From Austropuccinia psidii (Eukaryota; Basidiomycota; Pucciniomycetes; Pucciniales; Sphaerophragmiaceae): a DNA stretch of 64,000 nucleotides. Below, in pieces: positions 11,401 through 22,517 of this stretch. The notes under the pieces are model-generated. The model saw nothing but the letters and a program-made list of their open reading frames with translations. It was not told where the DNA came from and ran no database searches. The DNA is taken from NCBI GenBank assembly GCA_023105745.1, contig JALGQZ010000001.1, positions 41,502,082-41,566,081 of the forward strand. The letters run 5' to 3'. The position numbers and the translations under genes were made by a program. Every line of letters starts with the position of its first letter. Position 1 is the stretch's first letter.

Positions 11401-13786
11401 ACTTATGCAGGGCTCAAAAAGTACTCAAAGGATAAGAGTAATGATATAAGATATAAACTCCTAGTCATAAAGTGATAAGAATTAAAAGACATAAGAGAAA
11501 AAAACAAAATCAATGATAAAGAGCCAACCACAAATAATCCTGTATCACGTTTTCAACCTATTCAGAAAAGAGAAAGGGATTAATAAAGGATATGGCCACC
11601 AGGACTCTACTGAAACAGGTGAGGAAGGGCTAAGACTAACTTAATAGTTTATAGAATAATATTTCTGAGTGAGAAATAAAATAATATTAATAATAAATCC
11701 AATACTTCAATTAACTGGGGAAAAAACCCCCAGGTGGGTGAAAGGGGCTGGTATATGTGAAAAAATGCCAGCCCAGAGTTTGTGTGTTGAGAAACCATGA
11801 CTGTATGATTTAAGAGCCTGTATTTTGAAGATTTGAAACTGTATTGGTGTATCCAATACAGTTATTTGAATTAATACAGGTGTTTGCACCTGTATTGACA
11901 ACAGGGCTGTATCTGGTGAATCCTTTATTTGGGTTCTGCCTGTATTGATCTGTATTGAGGTTTGAGAATGTATTTGGTCAATCTTCCATGAAAACCTTTG
12001 CTGATTAGGTGTTGGAAGATTTTCCATTAGTAATGAATGGTAATGCCCTCCTTGTCTCCATGGCTGAGACATAATGGTAGATAAGGTCTTTCAATAGTAA
12101 GAATAATGTCAAGTTAATGTCCAAAAATTTCCCACAAAGGCTCTTTGTCTGATGAAAACGCTTATTTTGGTCATATAAAAGGGAAGAAAGTTCACTTTCT
12201 TCTTTATCAATGAGCTGAAGACTTATTTCAGCTTCATTTAACTGTTAAAGACTTAAATTTCTCTAACTCTAAGTGGACTTGTGATACATTTCTTACTGTA
12301 ATTTGTATTTTAAATAGTAAAAAGGAAAATTTCTGATGATTATTATCCCCAAAAGCAAACCATCTGTCTTTATTGTTATGAAAATCTATGCCATAAATGA
12401 TCAAGTAATCATTTCCAAAAAGAAAATGGGTTTTAGAGCAGTTTTCCATAAAACAAAATTAACCAGTTATTCTTGGATTTCCATTTTTATGTGGAAATAT
12501 GACAGTAGTTTCAAATATAACCAATAATTTCATGGGATTACTTGCAATGTTGAGTTTTATGCCATCATTTGGCAACAGTTGATCTTTGAAATTTGGTACA
12601 CAATTCCCTAGAAAGGATTTTCCAACACAAAAGAAGAAGGCTTCTGGGTCAAGTAAAATCTTAGTGTTTTCATCATTGATTACCACCTCTTTTATACAGG
12701 AATTACCAGCTGTATAGTGTTTACCTCCTTTTGGTTTGTTTTGCATAAGTTATGCATCTTGAGCTTTTGACAAATCAAGTTGACCATTGCTCAATTGTGG
12801 CAATTGGGAATAATATTCCATTATTTCAAATGTGAAATTGATATTTTCTATAACTTTTGAAGATTCAGGAAATATTGATGATTTATCATCTGAATTGTCT
12901 TAAATTACATCACCCTTTTCCACAAGAGGTTCCTTTTCAATGTAAAATTCATTGATTTTTCCCTTCCTGAGACAGGCATTAGCTAAATGTGTGGTGCTTT
13001 GGCAAATGTGGCACTTTCCGATTTCATCTTCAGATTTATACTCAATATTATTAGAACTTACTTTGAGATTAATTTCAACACAATATTTCCAAGATCTTGT
13101 TTTGAGATTCACCACACTAGACCCCATTCTGGTTCTGGTGGTTACTTCTTCTGATATATTAATAATCTCTTCTGTTGAATATTGTTCTTTAGTCCTTCTT
13201 TTAACAGAATGCTTCAAATCACCTCCACATTGTGTTAGAATCCTTTTATGAATCATAAATTATGACATGTCAGGATATAATGCTGTTAATCTATCTTCTT
13301 GTTTGCAAAACAATGGTAAAGCTCTATCTTTGTAAGAATTAAATTTTGAAGATTAAAAGGAAGTTTCCACCTTACTTCTCCAAGAATCATTGGCCCATTT
13401 GTTAATTATTTGTGTTTTCCACCAAGTCCAACTTTGGTGTCCATGTGCTTGTCTTAATTTGATGTACCATCTGTGGGCTGATCTGGTAAACAATGTGTTA
13501 AATGTTACTGTTACCAACCTTTCTGGTAATTGAAAATCTTCTTTAATAATGTAAATACCCTGGATGAATTCTATATGGTCATATTCTCCTTCAACACTGA
13601 AGTGAGGCCATTCCTTAAGCTTTGGTGCTTCTTTCAACAGTGCTTGGCCCATTGGTGGGTCCAAGTTATGGAAATAGGTGGAAAATTCATTCTTCAGTTG
13701 TGAATTTTCTACATCAAATAATTGTGGGTTGGAAATTCTCGTACCCTCATGTTGATTAAGAGGTGTGGAAATTCTTGGTAAGGTGT
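8421..13786 (-). pseudogene. Family II gypsy gag-pol, multiply broken
   Basis: Minus-strand fragments in several frames follow the order of the intact B1 polyprotein. They are gag (13,786-13,353), a knuckle-region piece with CHICQSTTHLANAC (about 13,256-12,900), protease region (12,746-12,234), reverse transcriptase (12,110-10,640, interrupted by a solo LTR at 11,348-12,071), RNase H (10,631-9,933), and integrase (9,905-9,069, with DWLAGLPPGGD and ISDRDAKFTS). An integrase C-terminus with chromodomain-like tail follows (8,961-8,503). The RT catalytic YIDD reads YIDE at 10,866-10,877. Many stops and frameshifts separate the pieces. A polypurine-like CCCTCCCCC (minus: GGGGGAGGG) lies at the junction with the LTR near 8,425. 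The 5' part of gag is cut at 13,786 by insertion of element D. It cannot make functional protein. Confidence 0.85.
11348..12071 (-). repeat. Solo family III LTR inside the family II RT
   Basis: The minus strand reads TGTCTCAGCC at 12,071 and ends AGCCCCTGTGACA at 11,348 (724 bp), like the 765-bp LTR of element C. It contains the same CTGTATTG/CAATACAG motif cluster (11,820-11,970) and the palindromic C/G stem near 11,720. It splits the RT just before the RRPAYPASP motif; coding sequence resumes on both sides. The flanking pentamers (CATTA and AATTC in minus orientation) no longer match. Confidence 0.75.
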
Positions 13787-14047
13787 TGTCACAACCACAA
13801 ATAAACACCCCCCTCAATGGGTGTTGCATCAATCCTAGCCTGACCCAAGTTAGGGCCAATTGGCCATACCATATCATTTATGGCTAACTGGCCCCCTCTG
13901 GTGCTTTATGGCCTCTGGGCCATCTCACCTCTTCTCTGGCCAAATATGGCCTCATTGGCCAATTCTCCACCTCACCAACCCCCAGGGCACTATCCTTGTT
14001 TTTTTGGCCTGGGGGGTCCTTTCAGTCTTCCAGGGGCCTATGGCCCC
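13787..14047 (+). repeat. 5' LTR of element D, left part (before the B1 insertion)
   Basis: It begins TGTCACAACC and is dominated by GGCC motifs (ATGGCC, TTGGCC, CTGGCC) between 13,850 and 14,047. It ends in the GCCCC that became the B1 target duplication (14,043-14,047). Confidence 0.65.
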
Positions 14048-15968
14048 TGTAAGATGTGACTATGAAACTGATGATAATATTACTATTAATCAACAGTACT
14101 ATGTCTGTTCTTATGAAATATAATAATAAAATATTATTATAACCACAATTAAATAATTAAAAATTATTTCTTTCACGTGTTAAGCACTACTAGTGATTTT
14201 AACAGTGAGCAAGTAATTGTCTACAAGAATCAATTACAAGAAGAATTTAATAATAAAAACTTCTTTATTAAAATAATAAAATTATTTTAATATATAATTA
14301 TCTTTTGCAAGAATAATTATAAAGATAATTCTTGAAGAAAACTATTACTAGAGAAAAACTTTAAGAATTAAAGATAAATGACTCACTAATACTCCAAAGA
14401 ACTTATTGATAATAAAAGTAGAGAAATTTGACGTGGAATTGTGGATTTAAGGGATCAAAAGGGTTTATAACAGTATTACAACAATATATAGTTGGATTCT
14501 ATGATTTCACGTCTTTCTGATTGATTCTGAAAGAATTAAAACACTTAAGAATAGTTGAACTAATACTTACTTGTTGGTAATAAAGATTTAATAAATTGAT
14601 AAGATGATGATACGGAAAAAAACAGCAAGAAGAGGCTTCTTTTAAGTCAATAACAGCTCACAGAGGCGTGCCATGGAGCAAACTGAAAAACCAGTGAGTG
14701 AGAAAACAATAAACCTTTTTGGATTATTGATTGCATCATCTGTTGTCATGTAAGATTATCATAATTACTTAATTGATGCTTTTACGTGACTACCAACCCC
14801 AATATGGTTAAGAATAAAAGGAGTAACACTTGTAAATCTTCTTTTATTCTAAAATAATCATTGATTTCTCAAAGTTATCAATGTTATTGCCAATTTCATC
14901 ACAGGTTGTAATTACTGTGAATTTTTGAAGATTCAGTGTTTCACGTAGAATATCCAAAAATGGACTGTAAGTAAAACTTTTAATTTTACTAGTAAAACTG
15001 TAATTCCTTTTGGTTGTACCATAGATAATACAGTTCTCCTTTAGTCCTGAAAGTTTCAGAAAGATTCATTAAGAATTGTATTTTTAATGAATTTTTGAAG
15101 GTTTTACCTCATTTCTACGTAGAATTGCAAATAGCAGTGTTTTGCTGGTTGCTATGAGGTAAATCAATGAATATGGGTCCCAAAAGGGTTTTAATTACTC
15201 TTTTGGGGTTTATCCATGGAAAATCATTAGTAATTGACATGGTTACAGGAGTGTAAGTAGCTCATTACCTCCTTGGCACGTCAAAATAGCAGGTTATTTG
15301 CTATTTTCTGATGTTTTACAGTAGTTGTAACTTGGTAACCAAGTTCCCAAAGAGTTTTAGTTTACCAATTAGGCTAAGATGAGCCATGGATCCATGCTCT
15401 GGAGCTATCCACGCCTCTGAGGCCTCAGAAGTTGGGTACCCTGGCTCTCTTTGATGTCTTTTGTCCCCCTTGCCTATTTTTTACGTCAAAATAGTAATTT
15501 AAGCTTAAAGTGAGATATCCACTATGGGTGTACCAAAAGTCCATGTAAGAATACCATGATATTAAGTGCTCAAAACATGCATAACACTATTCTTAGTGTA
15601 TATGTAACATGGGATTTCTCACTTTCCCATTATTTTGGCTAAAAATCAAGAAAAACAAAAATTTTCACGGATCTTTTATGTGGTATTAATGATGTGGTAT
15701 TGAAGTATTTTCCATTTTACCACCTCAAATACTTAAATTGAGCTTATTCACTCTATGGAGCTACCCTAGGTGAATTTTTGTGTAGAATCCAAATCTGGTC
15801 TTAAATCCATGGATTTACTTACTCAATAAAAAGTTATTCATCTTTTCTGAAATTGAAAATGATGAATTTTGGATATATGCATGACTTATGAGTTTTGCAT
15901 AATTCAAAATTTCTTTTTAAGATAATTGTGGCCTATTTGGGTATGTAAAATATACCTCAAGGCTCACA
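14048..15968 (-). repeat. 3' LTR of B1
   Basis: This LTR is 1,921 bp; on the minus strand it starts TGTGAGCC and ends CATCTTACA. It retains the 41 bp (15,666-15,706) missing from the 5' copy. Confidence 0.9.
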
Positions 15969-15980
15969 TTCCCTCCCACC
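15969..15980 (-). promoter_or_regulatory. Polypurine tract of B1
   Basis: The minus strand reads GGTGGGAGGGAA directly before the TGTGAG of the 3' LTR. The equivalent in B2 is GGTTGGAGGGAA at 50,387-50,398. Confidence 0.8.
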
Positions 15981-16111
15981 AAAAAAATAAAATTGTACTA
16001 CAATTTTATTAGTGATAAAAAGAATAAGGCCCCAAAAGGGGGTTAATGTCCACTGTCCAACCTCTTCACATTACTCAGATCAAGTAATTTAAAGCACATT
16101 TATAGACATAT

Positions 16112-19100
16112 TCAGGCTTGTGGCCTTCTTTCATGTCTAAATCTTCTTAAGAGTTTATCTGAGTCAGGTATTTCTGATTCTGCCATCCATTCATCTTCAT
16201 GTACTGGATTTCTATATCTGACAAGATATTCTCTTTGATTTTTACCCCTAAGTCTCCTTTCTTTAATGACTTTCTTTATCTTTCTGTCTTCATTCTGTTC
16301 CACAGGTGGTACAGTTAAAGGAGTTGGGTTTCTTAAAGGAAACAATTCTTTATCAGCTGGTTGATAAGGTTTTATCAAGCTGACTGGAAATGTGGGGTGT
16401 TTATTTTCCAATTCACCACTCAATTCCACTTGAACTGCATTGGTTCCATGTAAAGCAACAATAACAAAAGGTCCTACATAAGAATCTTTAAGTTTCTTTG
16501 GGCCTTTGATATTATTAAAATTCAAGGTTGAAACTAGAACTAAGTCCCCTACTTTGAAGTCTGGTACTTTATGACTCTTGTCCCACTTCTGTTTTGCATA
16601 ATCAAAAGCATCATCCATACTTTGTTTTGCATGGTGTTTTACTTTATCAAGCATTAATTTGAAGCTGGAAGCTGTAGGATGAATGTCAATCAAGTCTTTC
16701 CTCAGTGTGTCTGCTGGGAGTCTTGGATTCCATCCTTTTTCTAACATAGCAGGAGTTTGTCCTGTGGAAGAATGGACTGATGTCTTGTATGCCAATTCTA
16801 ATGCAGGTATCAGAGTGCACCAGTCATGGGTAAAGCCATCTGAGTCTTTAAATTCTAATCCATAAGCACAAAATCTCCTGATCATGTCTTCTAAAGTTTG
16901 AATCATCCTCTCTGCTAGCCCATCTGTTTGAGGGTGATATGCTGTAGAGAATGATAACTTAGTCCCAAACAATCTATGAAGATTGGTCCAAAGTGCAGAT
17001 GTGAACTTGGGGTCTCTGTCACTTATGATATTCTTAAATAACCCTGTATGAGAAATAACTCTACTCCATAAAAGAAGAGCTGTATCCATAGCAGTGTCAT
17101 CTTTATGACATGGTAAGAATATGGGAGTTTTGCTATATCTGTCTACAATGACTAAACAAGCATTATAACTTTTGTCACCACTTGGAGGAAGTGCTGTGAC
17201 CCAATCCATGTGAACAACTTCCCAAGGGGATTTTGGTTCTTGAATATGGATCATTAATCCAAATTTCTTGCCTGTACTCCTGTTTGCTTTTTGGCATCTA
17301 TCACAGGTATGGCAATATTCAATGGTTTCTTTTCTCCAAGATGGCCACCATGCACAGTTCTTCACCTTTTCAAGTGTTCTGTCTTCTGATAGGTGTCCAG
17401 AGTAAATGCTATCATGGCATTCATGAAGAATGGTATTGATGAGCAATCTACTACACAATGTCATCACACAAGAATGTTTTGTTCTATGGTAAATAATCCC
17501 ATCAAACAAGTGAAATCTTCCTTCAGAATAGGAATTTTTCCAAACTTCATCTAGTGTATTAACCAAAGATGTGTCTTTGCAGTCTTTATCCAATAAAGAA
17601 GTCAAGATATGGCAATTCTTGTCTTGTTTATAAGACTCTCTGACCTCTTCAAAGAATTCAGTCCCAATATCAGTTATGTTAATCCCTTCAATTGGAATCT
17701 GTGGTTCAGCTTCCAAAGGTACATAAGCTGGGTTATCAGGAGTGTTGGCTAAAGCCCATCTACTAAGTCCATCAGCATTTTTGTGAATGTTTCCTGCTTT
17801 ATGAACTATAGTCATGTTTCCTCTATATTCTTGAATGGCTATTTGCCATCTCAACATATGTCTGTTGGGAGTTTTCATGTTAAGAAGTGATTTCACGGCA
17901 TTACAGTCAGTTATCACTTCAAAAACACTGCCATCAAGGTAATAGTGTAATTTCTCAAGTGCCCATACCAAACATAAGCACTCCATTTGGCTTGCACCAT
18001 ATCTGGCTTCTGTTGGTTTGATTTGTCTTGAGATATAACAAACTGGTCCTTCTGTAGGTTTGTCATCAATAATTTGGACTTGGTGTAGGGCTGCCCCTAA
18101 TCCATCCCCACATGCATCAATGTACAATTTAAAAGGAATATTCCAGTCAGGCATGAGGAGTAAAGGTGCTTCTGTAAGGGCTTTCTTTATCTTCTCATAA
18201 GCTTTAATTCTTTCCTGTGTCATTTCAAATACAGTCTGTTGATCACAGATTCTATAAAGTGACTTGGCTAGAATTGCAAAATCTTTCAAGTGTTGCCTAT
18301 AGTAACTAGCAAATCCAAGAAAAGACATCATTTCTTTTTTATTCTGGGGTATTGGCTTAAGTAACACTGCTGCTACTTTATTCTTGTCAATACCCAAGCT
18401 CAAACCAGAAACAACATGTCCTAATGCTTTGAGTTCTTCAAAACCAAAATTGCATTTCTTAAGTGAAATTTTCATGTTCACTTCTGCAACTTTATGAAGT
18501 ACTCTTGCAAGTCTTTCAAGGTGCAAAGACCATGAGTCAGAACATATAATAATATCATCAATATAAATGATAAGCCATCCTTCAGACAATTCTGTGGGGA
18601 AGATGGTATTCATCATTCTTTGATAATGAGATGGAGCATTTTTAATGCCAAATGGCATTCTAAGATACTCATAAATACCACAGTGAGTGATAATTCTAAG
18701 TAATTTCCTAGCTTTAGGCGTCAAAACATTTTGATGGAAGCCTTTTAATGCATCCATTGATGTTATATACTTGGCTTTAGACAATTGAGTCAAGGTTTCT
18801 TGGATCCTAGGGATTGGATACCTATCTGGAACTGTGTAGGTATTCAAAGCTCTAAAATCTCCAACCATTCTTGACTTATCATTATGCCATGCAATAATAA
18901 CAGGTGTTGTCACTTCAACTTCCTCATTATGGCCTACTTTCCTTAGCACACCAAGTTGGATCAACTCTTGGATATGTTTTTCCAAGGCCTCTCTAGCTCT
19001 GGGACTGGCTGGATAAGCTGGTCTTCTAAGTACTGGAGGATATGGTCTATCAATATTAAGAGTAATATCAATTTCATGTCCCCTTATAGCGCCTAATGGT

Positions 19101-21814
19101 TCATTATCAGATGCAAATGCATTATTGTATGTATATAATACATCAATAAGTTCATTCCTCATCTTTGGTGACAATGATGGATTAATTTGTGCTTCAACAA
19201 GTTGTTTAGACACAAATTCATCTTTGTAAGTATCTTTGACAGAAGATACTACAGATATCTGTTTTGGCATATTGGAGAAAGCAAATTTTTGCCTTTTGTT
19301 ATCTCCAATTGTGAAATATCTGTCTTTATGGTTATTTATATCAATACCATAAATATTCAAGTAATCATTTCCAAGAATGATATGCTGAGATGTACAATTA
19401 TCCATTACTACAATCTCAGTTTTCATTCTTACACTTCCTGCTGGATGTGGGAATACAATATTAGTATCCAATATGCCCAAGGGGTACATATTGTTACTGG
19501 CACTACTGAACTGTACACCTTCTATTGGTAATAGATGGTTTTTCCATTCAGGAAGTATAATTTGAAGATAATCTTTGCCAATACAAGTGCAAAATGCTCC
19601 TGTATCCAGATTCACTTTGGCTTCAATATCACTCATTAGAACTGATGTGATACAGGATGCTCCAGCAGTATAACCCTTTCCTCTAGCAGGTTTTGTTTTA
19701 CACATTCTGGCATCTTGGATATTGATCAGGTTGTAGCAATCCTCACTGTACTGTGGCAAGTGGGTATGGACTTCTGTGACCTCAAAGAAAGCTGAAATGT
19801 TTTCAATGGGATAGTCCTCTACTGGTGTATGTTCAGAGACTGCAGAATCTTGATCAGACTCTTCTTTCTCTTCAGTACACTGAATGTCTTCAATTATTTG
19901 AACTTCATTGATCTTTGTCTTCTTAGGGCAAGTGTTGGCTAAATGTGAAGTACTTCCACATTTATGACACTTCAAGACAGGTCTTTCTGGTCTTCTTTCT
20001 TCTCTAGGAATCTTTGAGACTATTTTGGACTCTATTGGGTTTCTAACCCAAGTTTTACCAATTCTTGTTCTGGTAATGATATCTTCCATAGCATTAATGT
20101 AGTCCTCTGTTGAACAGGGTTCCACACATCTGCTTTTGATAGCATGTTCCAGTTCTCCTCCACATTTTCTTAATATTTTCATATTAATCATAGTGTCAGA
20201 CATATCTGGGTGTAAAGCAGATAATCTGTCTTTTTGTTTGAAGAACCAAGTAAGTGGTTTGTCTTTTTCTGAGTTAAAAATGGCACTTTCAAAAGCATTC
20301 TCCATTTTAAACCTCCAAGAATTATTGGCCCATTTGGTAATCACTTCAGATTTCCACCAAGACCAGTCATGTCTTCCATGATCCATTCTCATCTTGTAAT
20401 ACCATTTCTTTGCAGTCTTGGTAAACAAACAATGTAATTTTCCTACTATGATTTCATCAGGTATATTAAAGTCTTCTTGCAACATATCAATAGTCCTGAT
20501 GAATTCAATATGGTTGTATTCTCCTTCACCAGAGAATGTTGGCCATTCTTCTAATTTGGGAATATCCTTTGCAGAAATAACATTCTCTCCTAAGAATGGA
20601 GTCAAACTTTCTTTGACAGAAAGTTTTTCTTCAGTCAAAGGTGTAGAATGTCTTGGCATATGTGGTTCATGATTCTTATGAATTTGCTCCACACTTGCAA
20701 TTATTTCATTCTTCAATTTCTGCCTTTCACTGTCACTTTTTGCTAAATGTATAGCAAATTGATTGGTGTTCTTAACTATTTGTAAGACATGGTCTTCAAG
20801 AGTTTTAAGTCTATCATTTACTTTAAAGATGGAAAGATCCTCTGTGTCATTATTTTGACATTGGTTCTCAATTCTTTCACAAGCATTGCTAATTGACTCA
20901 AGGGTGACAGTTGTCAATTTATGCCAATCAGAATGTTGCTTGTCATTTTTCTTTAAATCATTGATGTCTAATGTAATTTGCTTCAACTTTGACTCAAGTT
21001 TGCCAATTTCTACACTAATACTTCTATGTACATCATTTATTTGCGTGGAAAAGTCCTGTTCATCCTTTCCTGCTCTTTGGCTGTGAATTCCATAAGAGTT
21101 CTGGCCATATTGAAGACACTGTCCACGGCTGAAGGCTCCAATCTGGGGATCCTGTACCCTTGTGGGTAAGGTCTGTGCCAATTGGCTTTGCCTTTGCCCT
21201 TGCCTTGATGGTTCTTGGGACCTCTCTGTTTCTTTTGAGGTCCTTTGGGCTTGTCCTTGGATGCTTCTGGAGCTGGTTTGGAGCTGGTAGATGCCACTGG
21301 TGCCTCTGTCTCCAAAGTTGGAGTCATTTCCAATTCTTTCTTCTGGTCTATGGATAAAAGACTCTTGTTCTTCAACCAATTCTTTATCTTTTTGACCTTG
21401 TCTTTGCAAGACAGGGGGCTCCAACCTCCTAAGAGTTCTATGGTCTTCTCCTGACCCAGAAAGCTCTTGATGTGTAAGTAGGAGTTCATGGCCCCCTGCC
21501 AAAGGCTTGGGCAGATTTCCCACTCCTCTTCTTTGGCTGCTCTGAACCAATTTTTGTACTGGCTCTGATATATTTCTATTGCTGCCACTTGAAAATGGTT
21601 CAGCCCTGGAAATATTATCATAAATTAGTTCAGGCTCAGAATTCACGTCAAAATCTGTTGGTACAGACCTTGGGGAATGGGGGGCAACTCTGGCATCCTC
21701 CAGATGTGCCTTTCTTGTGGAAGATTTGGCACTTCTGGATTTGGTCTTGCCTCTTCCTTGTCCACATCCATCTGGTTGGACTGAATAGTTGCTTCCATTT
21801 CTGGTATGCACCAT
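16112..21814 (-). CDS. Family I gag-pol polyprotein (1,900 aa, intact)
   Basis: This single frame encodes the structural and enzymatic polyprotein. In order (residues approximate): an S/Q/R-rich N-terminus; a coiled-coil gag (265-400); the gag domain with GEYNHIEF and [17 protein letters not shown] (430-570); a CX2CX4HX4C knuckle ([14 protein letters not shown], ~615); protease with NLDTGAF (~735); RT with YIDD (~1,085); RNase H with DACGDG (~1,230); integrase HHCC (1,463-1,512); the core with DW..., SDRD and E of DGLAERM (1,538-1,636); and a VGPF module and chromodomain-like tail (YLVRYRN...EDEWMAE, ~1,865). The frame is open 2 codons further upstream, but the codon there is GTG (21,820); the ATG in good context (AAAATGG) is at 21,814. 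Residues ~65-260 overlap the spliced accessory gene in another frame. There is no stop between gag and pol, so the stoichiometry must be set in another way. Confidence 0.95.
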   Translation of the reverse strand: MVHTRNGSNYSVQPDGCGQGRGKTKSRSAKSSTRKAHLEDARVAPHSPRSVPTDFDVNSEPELIYDNISRAEPFSSGSNRNISEPVQKLVQSSQRRGVGNLPKPLAGGHELLLTHQELSGSGEDHRTLRRLEPPVLQRQGQKDKELVEEQESFIHRPEERIGNDSNFGDRGTSGIYQLQTSSRSIQGQAQRTSKETERSQEPSRQGQRQSQLAQTLPTRVQDPQIGAFSRGQCLQYGQNSYGIHSQRAGKDEQDFSTQINDVHRSISVEIGKLESKLKQITLDINDLKKNDKQHSDWHKLTTVTLESISNACERIENQCQNNDTEDLSIFKVNDRLKTLEDHVLQIVKNTNQFAIHLAKSDSERQKLKNEIIASVEQIHKNHEPHMPRHSTPLTEEKLSVKESLTPFLGENVISAKDIPKLEEWPTFSGEGEYNHIEFIRTIDMLQEDFNIPDEIIVGKLHCLFTKTAKKWYYKMRMDHGRHDWSWWKSEVITKWANNSWRFKMENAFESAIFNSEKDKPLTWFFKQKDRLSALHPDMSDTMINMKILRKCGGELEHAIKSRCVEPCSTEDYINAMEDIITRTRIGKTWVRNPIESKIVSKIPREERRPERPVLKCHKCGSTSHLANTCPKKTKINEVQIIEDIQCTEEKEESDQDSAVSEHTPVEDYPIENISAFFEVTEVHTHLPQYSEDCYNLINIQDARMCKTKPARGKGYTAGASCITSVLMSDIEAKVNLDTGAFCTCIGKDYLQIILPEWKNHLLPIEGVQFSSASNNMYPLGILDTNIVFPHPAGSVRMKTEIVVMDNCTSQHIILGNDYLNIYGIDINNHKDRYFTIGDNKRQKFAFSNMPKQISVVSSVKDTYKDEFVSKQLVEAQINPSLSPKMRNELIDVLYTYNNAFASDNEPLGAIRGHEIDITLNIDRPYPPVLRRPAYPASPRAREALEKHIQELIQLGVLRKVGHNEEVEVTTPVIIAWHNDKSRMVGDFRALNTYTVPDRYPIPRIQETLTQLSKAKYITSMDALKGFHQNVLTPKARKLLRIITHCGIYEYLRMPFGIKNAPSHYQRMMNTIFPTELSEGWLIIYIDDIIICSDSWSLHLERLARVLHKVAEVNMKISLKKCNFGFEELKALGHVVSGLSLGIDKNKVAAVLLKPIPQNKKEMMSFLGFASYYRQHLKDFAILAKSLYRICDQQTVFEMTQERIKAYEKIKKALTEAPLLLMPDWNIPFKLYIDACGDGLGAALHQVQIIDDKPTEGPVCYISRQIKPTEARYGASQMECLCLVWALEKLHYYLDGSVFEVITDCNAVKSLLNMKTPNRHMLRWQIAIQEYRGNMTIVHKAGNIHKNADGLSRWALANTPDNPAYVPLEAEPQIPIEGINITDIGTEFFEEVRESYKQDKNCHILTSLLDKDCKDTSLVNTLDEVWKNSYSEGRFHLFDGIIYHRTKHSCVMTLCSRLLINTILHECHDSIYSGHLSEDRTLEKVKNCAWWPSWRKETIEYCHTCDRCQKANRSTGKKFGLMIHIQEPKSPWEVVHMDWVTALPPSGDKSYNACLVIVDRYSKTPIFLPCHKDDTAMDTALLLWSRVISHTGLFKNIISDRDPKFTSALWTNLHRLFGTKLSFSTAYHPQTDGLAERMIQTLEDMIRRFCAYGLEFKDSDGFTHDWCTLIPALELAYKTSVHSSTGQTPAMLEKGWNPRLPADTLRKDLIDIHPTASSFKLMLDKVKHHAKQSMDDAFDYAKQKWDKSHKVPDFKVGDLVLVSTLNFNNIKGPKKLKDSYVGPFVIVALHGTNAVQVELSGELENKHPTFPVSLIKPYQPADKELFPLRNPTPLTVPPVEQNEDRKIKKVIKERRLRGKNQREYLVRYRNPVHEDEWMAESEIPDSDKLLRRFRHERRPQA

Positions 21815-22024
21815 TTTCACGTCAATTTAAAGATAAAAGGTGAAAATATAAGATAAAATACACACCTTTTGGTGGTAATTTAGCTTTTTCTGAGTTGAAT
21901 AAGGTGCCTCTTTTAGCAATCTGCACCTCAATACTGTCTTCAGATTCTGCTTCTGAAGATTCTGGACTAGTGATATATCTTTTACTGAGTCTGTTGCCAG
22001 CTGCACAGTATTTGATTAAAGACA
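21037..22024 (-). CDS. Spliced accessory gene overlapping gag of B1 (+1 frame)
   Basis: Inferred exons on the minus strand are 22,024-21,866, 21,800-21,669 and 21,605-21,037, separated by a 65-nt intron (GTGTGT...CCAG) and a 63-nt intron (GTCTGT...TTTCCAG, with a CTAAT branch-like site). Joined, they stay open to the TAA at 21,037. Exon 1 follows a strong 3' splice site (TTTCTTTTAG) and lacks an ATG, so either an upstream exon supplies the start or translation begins at ATG 21,798 in exon 2 (MEATIQS), giving 232 aa. The product has a W-rich segment ([29 protein letters not shown]) and a K/P/G-rich basic region, then [15 protein letters not shown] know no domain for it. All exons and splice sites recur in B2, and the protein is recognisable in family II. 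The splicing itself is not demonstrated. Confidence 0.6.
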
Positions 22025-22397
22025 CTAAAAGAAATTATAAAAGAGAAAAAATTATTTTTTATACTTTTTTTAAAATATTTTTTAAAGATTTTTATAAGTT
22101 TTATATTTTTTAATATTAAAAAAATTATTCTTTTTAAAGAAAAAAAATTGAAATTTAAGATTTTGAATGAAAATTAATTCAGAGTAACTCAAAGAATAAT
22201 TTTATAAGTTTTTGGATGTGAAAAAGCCACGTGTAAAAACAATATAAAATTAAACCAAATTCCTCAATGAAAAAGATTTTAAAACAATTTCAAAAATAAA
22301 AATATTTTTAACTCCAAATTGAAAGAAAAAAATTAATTAAATTAATATATTTTAGAGCTTAAAAATATATTAATTAAGGGTACAAGGTTCAAAAAAA

Positions 22398-22517
22398 CAC
22401 GGCCAGGCCCCCAAATGTAAGATGTGGTAGGTATGGTGGTTTTTTAGAACACAAAAATGAAGTATAGAATATGATTAAAGCCAAGTCTATGGATAAAATC
22501 ACGGCCAGGCCCCCAAA
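22398..22517 (-). other. Duplicated primer-binding region in B1
   Basis: Minus-strand TTTGGGGGCCTGGCCGTG occurs directly inside the 5' LTR (22,517-22,500) and again at 22,415-22,398. The second copy is preceded by CACATCTTACA, the last bases of an LTR. B2 has only one copy. The extra 102 bp (22,416-22,517) therefore looks like an additional LTR tip plus primer site. Confidence 0.7.

Noticed and set aside
21820..21822. Start of B1 gag-pol at 21,820.
   Set aside because: The codon is GTG; ATG two codons downstream (21,814) is in good context and shared with B2.
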